Below are positions 1 to 6,197 of a DNA stretch of 13,872 nt, in pieces. A program made the translations under genes and the position numbers. The DNA comes from Planctomycetaceae bacterium. Its GTDB lineage: Bacteria > Planctomycetota > Planctomycetia > Pirellulales > UBA1268. Below the pieces are notes generated by a model. The model had not been told where the DNA came from, did not search any database, and saw only the letters and a program-made list of their open reading frames with translations. Every line of letters starts with the position of its first letter. Position 1 is the stretch's first letter. The stretch lies in the NCBI GenBank assembly GCA_947464585.1, contig CANHYS010000010.1:1-13872 (forward strand). Reading direction: 5' to 3'.

Positions 1-564
1 ATCGCTCGGATCGAGTCGCCCGACTACGACGTGCGCCGCGGTATCGTTGCAGCCGTTGCCGCCACTCGCGGCCTGGCGCTGCCCGACGAGGTGATCCACT
101 ACGTCGCCACCCACATGACCCGCCACGCGCGGGAACTCATCGGCGCCCTGAATCGGCTCGAGGCCACCAGCCACATGCTGGGCCTGCCGATCACGCCCGA
201 CATGGCGGCAGAGGCCCTGGCCGACCTCGTGCGTTCGAGCGCCCGCAGCGTGCGGCTGGCCGACATCGAACGGGCCGTCTGCTCCGCCTTTGGCATCGAA
301 TCGGGCAGCCTGCAATCCTCGCGGAGAGCCCGCACCGTCAACCATCCGCGGATGCTGGCGATGTTTCTGGCCCGGCGGCACACCACGTCGGCGTTGACGG
401 AGATCGGCAGCTACTTTGGCCGTCGTAGCCATTCAACCGTGATCTCGGCCCAGAAGACCGTGGTGGAATGGGTGGCGCAGCGGTCGCGGATCGTGCTGGC
501 CGACACGACGTGGGACGTGGAAGAGGCGATCCGCCGCGTCGAAGACGTCCTCCGCGCAGGCTAG
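1..564 (+). CDS. dnaA: Chromosomal replication initiator DnaA, C-terminal part (5' end outside the window)
   Basis: DnaA is the AAA+ initiator that binds DnaA boxes at oriC and opens the duplex. The reading frame is open from base 1, so 187 C-terminal residues are visible, about 40% of a usual DnaA. Visible residues 1-25 match the end of the AAA+ core (IESPDYDVRRGIV). Residues 41-52 (RHARELIGALNR) match the sensor II helix usually written N-V-R-E-L-E-G-A-L-N-R. Domain IV, the DNA-binding helix-turn-helix, covers about 85-155 and holds the DnaA signature EIGSYFGRRSHSTVISAQ at 134-151. The His at 144 and the Ser-Thr-Val after it are the residues that read the DnaA box in the family. The gene is followed by a strong terminator, and the next gene converges on it. 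No dnaN lies downstream, unlike the common dnaA-dnaN order. A DnaA paralogue cannot be excluded without the N-terminus. Confidence 0.93.
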   Translation: MARIESPDYDVRRGIVAAVAATRGLALPDEVIHYVATHMTRHARELIGALNRLEATSHMLGLPITPDMAAEALADLVRSSARSVRLADIERAVCSAFGIESGSLQSSRRARTVNHPRMLAMFLARRHTTSALTEIGSYFGRRSHSTVISAQKTVVEWVAQRSRIVLADTTWDVEEAIRRVEDVLRAG

Positions 565-584
565 AACGCGTTGAGGATTGTTGC

Positions 585-622
585 TTCGCCGGCGGGGCTC
601 ATGCTCGCCGCCGGCGAATTTT
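585..622 (+). terminator. Intrinsic terminator of dnaA
   Basis: A perfect 11-bp stem pairs TTCGCCGGCGG (585-595) with CCGCCGGCGAA (608-618). The loop is 12 nt and TTTT follows at 619-622. It starts 21 nt after the dnaA stop codon and sits in the convergent gap before the minus-strand block. The other orientation has no T run, so it should act on plus-strand transcripts. Confidence 0.85.
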
Positions 623-738
623 AAGTCTCCGACCCGCCTCAGGTCGTGACGTTGCATGCTCATCTCGCATGGTTCGCCAACTGGTTCAGTCAAAATTCAC
701 CGGCGTCTGCGCGTGACCCCGACCGACTCCGCTCTTTC

Positions 739-1608
739 TTACTTCTTCTCCACCAGCTTCTCTTCGAGGCTCGACTTGTAGCGGACGCTCGACTCCGGGC
801 CCTCGAAGCCGACGACGCGGCGGTCGATGCCGGTGGCCCGACGGAGCACGCGGCCGCGGTCGATATCGAACTCGATCGTGCCGTTCCAGATCCGCTCGAG
901 CAGGCGGGATTCGAGACGGGGGTCGTCGATCGGCGTGAGAACGGTGGTGTCGACGCGGATCGTCGCGATGCCGTCCCTGATACCCGTGATCTGGTAGCGG
1001 AGTCGTGTGCGCACCGCCTTCCGCACACCCCCGGGAACGTCCACGATCACCTCCTGCGGCACGGTCCACTCCGCCCCTTCGGCCACCGGCCCCTCCGGGA
1101 GCGGCACGACAACGAGGTCGCCTGTGCTGGAGGGCGGGCAGGGGCGGAGATCCCTGCGATCGATCAGGCGGCCGCTGCGGTCCACCACCAGCCGCGAGAG
1201 CGGCACGCCGAGGCTCGCCTTCACCAGCTCATAGCCCGGTGGCGCGGGATCGTCGCTCGTGCTGCTCCAGCGGATCTGGCCGCGGTCGCTGGTGCGAGAG
1301 GTCATCGTCACGTCGTCCACCGAGTGCTCAAGCGTGGCGTGTCCGGCATCATCCACCGCAACCACTGTCCAGGTCTTCCGTGAATCGGTGGCGGTCTCCG
1401 TCGACTGCGACGTGGCGCCCACGGTGGTTTCGGTAAGGGCGCGGTGCGACACGTCCATGTCGATTTTCTCGCCCGGCTCGAAGCGGTATTCGAGCGTCAC
1501 CCGCGGCGTTTCCGGGACAGCGGTGTCGACGGCCAAACCGATCGCGGCGCAGGAGAACAGGCAGCCCAGCAGCAGAGGGAAGGACCATCGCCACGGGAAC
1601 TGCGTCAT
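739..1608 (-). CDS. Exported protein of unknown function, possibly DUF6263-like
   Basis: The protein has 289 residues. I do not recognise a catalytic motif. The N-terminus (MTQFPWRW, then a hydrophobic stretch to about residue 26 ending AAIGLA) looks like a Sec signal peptide. Cysteines at 15 and 20 make a lipoprotein conceivable, but the lipobox is poor. The mature part starts with a TLEYRFEPGEKIDMDVSH segment, then alternating short beta-like strands (a TWTVVAVDDAGHATLEHSVDD segment, a PEGPVAEGAEWTVP segment). This pattern fits the planctomycete secreted proteins grouped as DUF6263, but I make that link from memory and it is weak. The start is fixed by a GGAGG Shine-Dalgarno 6 nt upstream and by the ATGA overlap with nadK. 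A longer in-frame extension to 1698 runs through the nadK 3' end and is rejected. It is the last gene of the minus-strand block. Confidence 0.8.
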   Translation of the reverse strand: MTQFPWRWSFPLLLGCLFSCAAIGLAVDTAVPETPRVTLEYRFEPGEKIDMDVSHRALTETTVGATSQSTETATDSRKTWTVVAVDDAGHATLEHSVDDVTMTSRTSDRGQIRWSSTSDDPAPPGYELVKASLGVPLSRLVVDRSGRLIDRRDLRPCPPSSTGDLVVVPLPEGPVAEGAEWTVPQEVIVDVPGGVRKAVRTRLRYQITGIRDGIATIRVDTTVLTPIDDPRLESRLLERIWNGTIEFDIDRGRVLRRATGIDRRVVGFEGPESSVRYKSSLEEKLVEKK

Positions 1609-2576
1609 AAAGCGCCTCCGCCAGTCGCCGCGACTCCGCCAGGCGCTTCGCCCGCGCGCGGCGCACGCAACCCCGTGCCGTGGATGCCGCCACCCCAATG
1701 GAGTTTGTCGCGCAGCGTGCGGTAGTAGCCGTGCGTCCGCGTTTCCACGAGTGTGAACCGGGGCGTCGCCCGGCGGATCAGCACGCGGTCGGCGGCTGCG
1801 AGGCTGGTGATCATGCGTCCGTCGACGACGCAGGCCGAGCCCTGGTTGGGCCGCGGCACGAGCAGTTCGAAACGGCGCATCGCGGAATCGATGACGGTTC
1901 GGTTGGTCAGTGTGTGGGGGCTCAGCGGCGTGAAGATGAAGGCATCGAGGTCCTTGCGGACAATCGGGCCGCCGGCCGAGAGGTTGTAGGCGGTCGAACC
2001 GACTGGAGTGCTCACGATCAGTCCGTCCGAGCGGTACGTGGTGGCAATCTCGCCGTCCACAAACAGACAGATCTCGATCATCGAAAACGGCGGGCCCGCG
2101 AGGATCGACGTTTCGTTGAGGCCAAGTTCGCGGTGGATCGTGACGCCGTCGCGGATCACCTCGGTCTCGAACATGAGATGTTCGACGAGTCGGAACCGGC
2201 CACCGGCGATGTCTTCGAGGACCGCTTCCATTTCGAGGATCGAGAAATCGGCGAGAAAGCCGAGCGTGCCGAGGTTGACGCCGAGCACGGGCACCTGCTC
2301 ATAGCCCATCCAGCGGGCCGTCCTCAGGATCGTGCCGTCGCCACCAAGCGCGAGCACCAGGTCGGCCGTCGTGCCGTCGTCCGGATGAAACCGTCCCTCG
2401 CTCCAGTCGTTCTGAAGGACGAGCCGGGAGATGACGCGATGGCCCGCCTTTGCCAGCGACGACTGCAGGCGGCTGGCCTCCGCCACGACCGCCGGCACCT
2501 CGCTCGAGCCCGCGATCACCAGATTGAGTTGCCGTGGCGAGGGGCGCTCGGGATGCAACCGGGAAAGAACGCTCAT
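1605..2576 (-). CDS. nadK: NAD kinase (ATP-NAD kinase)
   Basis: NAD kinase phosphorylates NAD to NADP in the cytoplasm, supplying the NADPH pool that the MEP pathway reductases need. The protein has 323 residues; bacterial relatives are usually about 290-300. The signature GGDGT is at 78-82, NLGTLGF at 101-107, the NE pair at 154-155, and the conserved DGLIVSTPVGSTAYNLSAGG segment at 184-203. PLSPHTLTNRT is at 217-227. These are all the hallmark motifs of the family, in the right order. The C-terminus carries about 30 extra Gly/Ala-rich residues (from LHWGGGIHGTG on) that are not part of the fold. The stop codon overlaps the next start as ATGA. It follows dxs by 71 nt. No clear Shine-Dalgarno precedes the ATG at 2576. 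Confidence 0.96.
   Translation of the reverse strand: MSVLSRLHPERPSPRQLNLVIAGSSEVPAVVAEASRLQSSLAKAGHRVISRLVLQNDWSEGRFHPDDGTTADLVLALGGDGTILRTARWMGYEQVPVLGVNLGTLGFLADFSILEMEAVLEDIAGGRFRLVEHLMFETEVIRDGVTIHRELGLNETSILAGPPFSMIEICLFVDGEIATTYRSDGLIVSTPVGSTAYNLSAGGPIVRKDLDAFIFTPLSPHTLTNRTVIDSAMRRFELLVPRPNQGSACVVDGRMITSLAAADRVLIRRATPRFTLVETRTHGYYRTLRDKLHWGGGIHGTGLRAPRAGEAPGGVAATGGGAL
1615..1619 (-). promoter_or_regulatory. Ribosome binding site of the exported hypothetical gene
   Basis: GGAGG on the minus strand lies 6 nt before the ATG at 1608, inside the 3' end of nadK. It decides the start in favour of 1608 over the upstream in-frame codons. With the ATGA stop/start overlap (1605-1608) it indicates translational coupling. 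Confidence 0.8.
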
Positions 2577-2647
2577 GGTTCGGCACGCCGAGGGAAGAAA
2601 GAGGATCTGGAAGTCTCGTCAGCCTGCTGCGTGGGGGCCGGTGTGCA

Positions 2648-4561
2648 TCACGAGCGGTGCGACGTGGCGGCGCCGGCTGCCGCCGCGCGGCCGGCCAGTT
2701 GGCGGCAGGCGGCTGCGATGCCTGCGGCATCGAGCCCCAGATCGGCCAGGAGTTCGCCCCGCTCGCCGTGCTCCACAAATCGGTCAGGAATACCGAGTCG
2801 CTTCAGAGGACCCGCATGGGCCCCCGCGTCGTTCACCGATTCAAGCACCGCGCTGCCAAAGCCCGTCTGCAACGCATTCTCCTCAACGGTCACAACCCAG
2901 GGGGCCGCTTCGATCCACGCCGGCAGCCTCGCGTCGAGCGGCTTGACGAATCGGGCATTGACCACGCCCACCTCGAGCCCCTCGTCGCGGAGTCGTGCCG
3001 CCGCCTTGAGGGCATCGCCCAGCAGCGTGCCACACGCGACGATGAGGCCGTCGTGTCCCTCGACAAGCATCTCGGCCCGGCCAAGTTCGACCGGTGACCG
3101 CTCTCCAGCGTGGCATTCGACCACCGCCTTGGGATACCGGATTGCCACCGGACCGTTCTGCGTGAGGGCCCAGTCGAGCATGGCCGTGAGGTCGTGCTCG
3201 TCGCCGGGGGCCAGCACCGCCAGATTGGGAAACAGCCGGAGATAGCCCAGATCGAAGGAGCCGTGGTGCGTGGGGCCGTCGGGGCCGGTGAGCCCAGCAC
3301 GGTCGAGCATGAATACCACCGGCAGGTTCTGCAGGCAGACCTCCTGGAAGATCTGGTCGAACGACCGCTGCAAGAAGGTGCTGTAGATGTCGACGATCGG
3401 CCTGCAGCCCACCTTGGCCTGCCCCGCCGCGAAGGCGACGGCGTGCGATTCACAGATGCCCACGTCGAAAAACCGGGTGGGGAACTCCTCGCGGACCTTC
3501 TCCAGTTTGTTGCCCTGGCACATCGCGGCCGTGAGCACTGTCACCCGCTTGTCCCGTCGCATGCAGTCGCCGATGGCAGCGCTGGCCGTGTCGGTATAGG
3601 CGCGGGCCGAGGATTTCTTGATCGAGACAATGCAGTCGTCGTCGTCGCACTCGAACGGCGCGGGCGTGTGGAAGAAGACAGGGTCCTCCTCGGCCGGCTT
3701 GAAGCCGTGTCCCTTCTCGGTGAGCACGTGCAGGAGGATCGGGCCCTCCTCGTCCTTGACCAGTTCGAGGTAGCGGATCAGGTTCGGTAGCGAATGCCCT
3801 TCAACGGGGCCGAAGTACCGCACGCCCATCGACTCGAAGAGCATGCCGCCGTGAAGCGTCGCCTTCAGCGAGTCTTTGACGTTGACGATCATCCGCTCCA
3901 TCTGCCCGCCCACCATGGGCATGCCCTTGATCACCTCCTTCGCCTGATTGCGGAGGCCGCGATACCAGGGGTTGGTGCGGATCACGTCGAGATATTCGGC
4001 GAGGGCCCCCACTCGCGGGCAGATCGACATCCGGTTGTCGTTGAGGATCACGATCAGCCGCTTCTTGAGGAACCCGGCATTGTTGAGCGCCTCGAACACG
4101 ATGCCCGATGGCAGTGCTCCGTCGCCAATGACGGCCACCGCGCGGCGGTCGCTGCGGCCGCACAGGTCGTCACCGCTGGCCAGTCCGAGGGCGGTCGACA
4201 CGCTCGAGCCGGCGTGACCGGTCATGAACAGGTCGTAGGGGCTCTCGTCGGGGTTTGGGTAGCCCATCAGGCCGCCCTTGGTCCGGATCGTGCCGATGCG
4301 GCTGAAGCGGCCGGTGATCAGCTTGTGAGGATAAATCTGGTGGCCCGTGTCCCAGATCAGCCGGTCGCGACTGAAGTCGAAGACCTTGTGCAGCGCCAGG
4401 CAGAGTTCCACGACGCCCAGGTTGGATGCAAAGTGGGCCGTGCGGCTGGCCGCCACCTCGCAGAGCGCTTTACGCATCTCGGCGGCGAGTTGCTCGAGCT
4501 GCTCAGGCGAAAGCCCCTCGAGATCACGGGGCGACATGATGGAGGGAAGGATCGCGGCCAT
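2648..4561 (-). CDS. dxs: 1-deoxy-D-xylulose-5-phosphate synthase
   Basis: Dxs condenses pyruvate and glyceraldehyde-3-phosphate with thiamine diphosphate, the first step of the MEP isoprenoid pathway. The 637 residues match the family length. The ThDP/Mg site is seen as GDGALPSG (146-153) with N174-D175-N176. The TGHAGSSVS segment (114-122) replaces the common GHSSTSIS. HQIYPHKLITGR is at 74-85 and YFGPVEGH at 249-256. The transketolase pyrimidine domain has GICESHAV (368-375, catalytic Glu 371), YSTFLQRSFDQ (393-403) and RAGLTGPDGPTHHG (421-434). These supply the Arg, Asp and His residues that bind substrate in E. coli Dxs. Gln after the catalytic Glu is replaced by Ser. The start at 4561 is the first ATG; an internal ATG at 4537 (residue 9) is possible. 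It sits between ispA and nadK, and its leader holds a perfect dyad. Confidence 0.95.
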   Translation of the reverse strand: MAAILPSIMSPRDLEGLSPEQLEQLAAEMRKALCEVAASRTAHFASNLGVVELCLALHKVFDFSRDRLIWDTGHQIYPHKLITGRFSRIGTIRTKGGLMGYPNPDESPYDLFMTGHAGSSVSTALGLASGDDLCGRSDRRAVAVIGDGALPSGIVFEALNNAGFLKKRLIVILNDNRMSICPRVGALAEYLDVIRTNPWYRGLRNQAKEVIKGMPMVGGQMERMIVNVKDSLKATLHGGMLFESMGVRYFGPVEGHSLPNLIRYLELVKDEEGPILLHVLTEKGHGFKPAEEDPVFFHTPAPFECDDDDCIVSIKKSSARAYTDTASAAIGDCMRRDKRVTVLTAAMCQGNKLEKVREEFPTRFFDVGICESHAVAFAAGQAKVGCRPIVDIYSTFLQRSFDQIFQEVCLQNLPVVFMLDRAGLTGPDGPTHHGSFDLGYLRLFPNLAVLAPGDEHDLTAMLDWALTQNGPVAIRYPKAVVECHAGERSPVELGRAEMLVEGHDGLIVACGTLLGDALKAAARLRDEGLEVGVVNARFVKPLDARLPAWIEAAPWVVTVEENALQTGFGSAVLESVNDAGAHAGPLKRLGIPDRFVEHGERGELLADLGLDAAGIAAACRQLAGRAAAAGAATSHRS

Positions 4562-4568
4562 GGTTCAT

Positions 4569-4585
4569 GGGAACATCCTGTTCCC
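4569..4585 (-). promoter_or_regulatory. Perfect dyad in the dxs leader, possible operator or hairpin over the Shine-Dalgarno
   Basis: GGGAACATCCTGTTCCC is a perfect 7+3+7 dyad ending 8 nt before the dxs start. Read on the minus strand, its centre contains AGGA, the only Shine-Dalgarno-like word near the start. It could bind a dimeric regulator or fold as an RNA hairpin presenting or hiding AGGA. The function is inferred; only the symmetry is seen. Confidence 0.45.
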
Positions 4586-4617
4586 GTCCTTGTGGAATCG
4601 GACTGCCTGAGCACCTC

Positions 4618-4623
4618 GTTATA
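4618..4623 (-). promoter_or_regulatory. Possible -10 element for dxs
   Basis: TATAAC on the minus strand (5 of 6 matches to TATAAT) lies in the 102-nt gap between ispA and dxs, about 57 nt before the dxs start. I see no good -35 at the usual distance. It would allow transcription of dxs separately from ispA, placing the dyad at 4569-4585 in a short leader. Confidence 0.25.
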
Positions 4624-4663
4624 CCCGCTGGAGCCGTTTTGGCAGTTGTCCGGCCGGTTTCGG

Positions 4664-5587
4664 TCAATGATTTCGGCGGATAATCCAGTGGGCAAGCCGG
4701 GCAAGGTCGTCGGCCGCAGGGCCCATGCCGGCCACAGACCCGACCGCCTCCCGGGCGAGGGCATGGCCCCTCTCCCGGCTCGCTTCGAGCCCGATAACGG
4801 AGGGAAATGTCAGCTTGCCGCGTTCCACATCCTTGCCAACCCTCTTGCCGACCGCGGCCTCGGTGCCCTCTGCGTCGAGGATGTCGTCGGCGATCTGGAA
4901 GGCGAGCCCGAAGGCCCGGCCAAACGCCGCAAGCATGGCGAGCTGATCGTGGTGGGCCGCCACCGACAGGCCACCCAGTTCCAGGGCAGCACTGAACAGT
5001 GCGCCGGTCTTGCGCCGGTGGATCCGCTCCAGCCACGCCACCTGTTCGGCGGCAGGGGCTGTCGCCAGATCGCTGACCCAGCCGCGTTCCGCCGCCAGGT
5101 CGTCGGCCTGCCCGCCAACGAGCGCCTCGCCGCCGGCCGCCCGTGCCAGCACGAGGCAACCGCGTGCGGCGGTCGCAGCCGGCATGCCCCGCGCGACGGC
5201 TTCAAAGGCCAAAGCCTGGAGGGCATCACCGCAGAGGATGGCGGTCGCCTCATCAAACTGGCGGTGGCAGGTGGGCCGGCCTCTGCGGAGATCATCGTCA
5301 TCCATCGCCGGCAGATCATCGTGCACGAGCGAATAGGCGTGGATCATCTCAACGGCCAGGGCCGCAGGCGCGGCGGCCTCCCACGCCTCCTCGCACGATC
5401 GCCCCGCACCGTCGCTCGAGCATGCGGATGCGGCCCAGAGCACCAGGGCCGGCCGCAGCCGCTTGCCGGGCGCCAGCAGGGCATACCGCATCGCATCAAC
5501 GAGGCGGGGCGATGCATCGGCAGACATCTCGATCGCCGCGTCAAGACGGGCATCGATGAAGGTGCGGACCCGCTCCAGAGAGCTCAT
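4664..5587 (-). CDS. ispA: Polyprenyl (farnesyl/geranylgeranyl-type) diphosphate synthase
   Basis: This trans-prenyltransferase condenses IPP with allylic diphosphates to make short-chain prenyl diphosphates for quinone, carotenoid and cell-wall lipid carriers. With the start at 5587 it has 307 residues, close to the usual 290-300 for IspA. GKRLRP is at 41-46 and the first Asp-rich motif DDLPAMDDDD at 90-99. GGQADD is at 158-163, KTGALF at 193-198, and the second Asp-rich motif in FQIADDILD at 230-238, followed by GKD (251-253) and KLTFPS (258-263). This is the complete family set. Product length cannot be told from sequence alone. Upstream in-frame starts exist at 5629 (ATG) and 5704 (TTG). 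I prefer 5587 because MSSLERVRTFIDARL begins like other family members, but no start has a clear Shine-Dalgarno. It lies between xseB and dxs as in many bacteria. Confidence 0.92.
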   Translation of the reverse strand: MSSLERVRTFIDARLDAAIEMSADASPRLVDAMRYALLAPGKRLRPALVLWAASACSSDGAGRSCEEAWEAAAPAALAVEMIHAYSLVHDDLPAMDDDDLRRGRPTCHRQFDEATAILCGDALQALAFEAVARGMPAATAARGCLVLARAAGGEALVGGQADDLAAERGWVSDLATAPAAEQVAWLERIHRRKTGALFSAALELGGLSVAAHHDQLAMLAAFGRAFGLAFQIADDILDAEGTEAAVGKRVGKDVERGKLTFPSVIGLEASRERGHALAREAVGSVAGMGPAADDLARLAHWIIRRNH

Positions 5588-5744
5588 CACCGCCGCATCG
5601 AGATCCGGAGCATCGATCACTTCGATCATGGCATCAAGATGATTGACGTAGAAAGAGAACGGTGAACGCTGTCGTCCGTCGGGCAGGCTGCGGCTCCGCC
5701 TCAAACCTGCCAGCCATGTTCAACCCCGACATCGGGATTGCAGA

Positions 5745-6197
5745 TTAGCCATCCTCTCCGGCATCGTCCATCCCCGGCAGGCGTTTGGGCCGACTTGTCC
5801 TCGAGGCAGGACGAGCCGTGCGTCGAACGGTCACGTCGCCGTCGGTCGTCGAGCCTCCGCCTGTCGGCCGACCTGTTTTCTCTGGTGCGGTTGCCCCGTT
5901 TTCGATCTCCTCCAGGATCGGCCGGCCCTGTTCGTCGATCCTCACCAGCAGCCGCACGCGTTCCTCGACATCCGCCAACTGCTCGTGTAGGCGTCGGAGG
6001 ATTGCCACGCCCCGCTCATAGGCTCCGATCGAGTCAGAAAGGCCGAGAGAGCCCGATTCCAGGCGATTCACAAGGTCGTTCAATTCAGCCAGCGATGCCT
6101 CGAACGGCACAGTTGCAGGCTGGGCTGGATGGGCTGGGTTTCCGGCCTGCTCGCCCCGATTCGGTTCAGGCTGGGATGGCTCAGGTTTGGTGGGCAT
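5745..6197 (-). CDS. xseB: Exodeoxyribonuclease VII small subunit, with extended tails
   Basis: XseB binds the coiled-coil arm of XseA; together they degrade single-stranded DNA to acid-insoluble and then soluble oligonucleotides. The family core, about residues 32-85, starts FEASLAELNDLVNRLESG and continues LGLSDSIGAYERGVAILRRL, matching the consensus of a two-helix XseB. The protein has 150 residues, whereas the usual length is about 80. The first 30 or so are rich in Pro, Glu and Gln. The last 60 or so are low complexity and basic, then acidic at the end (SRPKRLPGMDDAGEDG). The start at 6197 is chosen because an AAAGGA Shine-Dalgarno lies 9 nt upstream; a GTG at 6218 is an alternative. The 5' end overlaps the xseA 3' end by 17 nt, which implies coupled synthesis of the two subunits. 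Confidence 0.88.
   Translation of the reverse strand: MPTKPEPSQPEPNRGEQAGNPAHPAQPATVPFEASLAELNDLVNRLESGSLGLSDSIGAYERGVAILRRLHEQLADVEERVRLLVRIDEQGRPILEEIENGATAPEKTGRPTGGGSTTDGDVTVRRTARPASRTSRPKRLPGMDDAGEDG

Noticed and set aside
565..738. Replication origin next to dnaA
   Set aside because: No cluster of TTATCCACA-like boxes and no AT-rich stretch in the gap; it holds a terminator instead. The upstream side of dnaA is outside the window.
646..1383. 245-codon plus-strand open frame after dnaA
   Set aside because: Mostly antisense to the exported protein gene, which has a signal peptide, a Shine-Dalgarno and coupling to nadK.
1680..3245. 521-codon plus-strand open frame
   Set aside because: Antisense to nadK and dxs; no recognisable domain and biased composition.
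4569..4585. LexA-type SOS box
   Set aside because: GAAC and GTTC are separated by five bases, not the four of the Gram-positive box, and dxs is not an SOS gene.
3794..5665. 623-codon plus-strand open frame
   Set aside because: Antisense to dxs and ispA, which carry full family motifs. The translation is His/Arg/Gly-rich with no domain; a typical high-GC shadow.
5682..5711. GGCAGG/CCTGCC inverted repeat between xseB and ispA
   Set aside because: Six-base arms with an imperfect inner stem and no T run; common by chance in GC-rich DNA, too weak to call a terminator.
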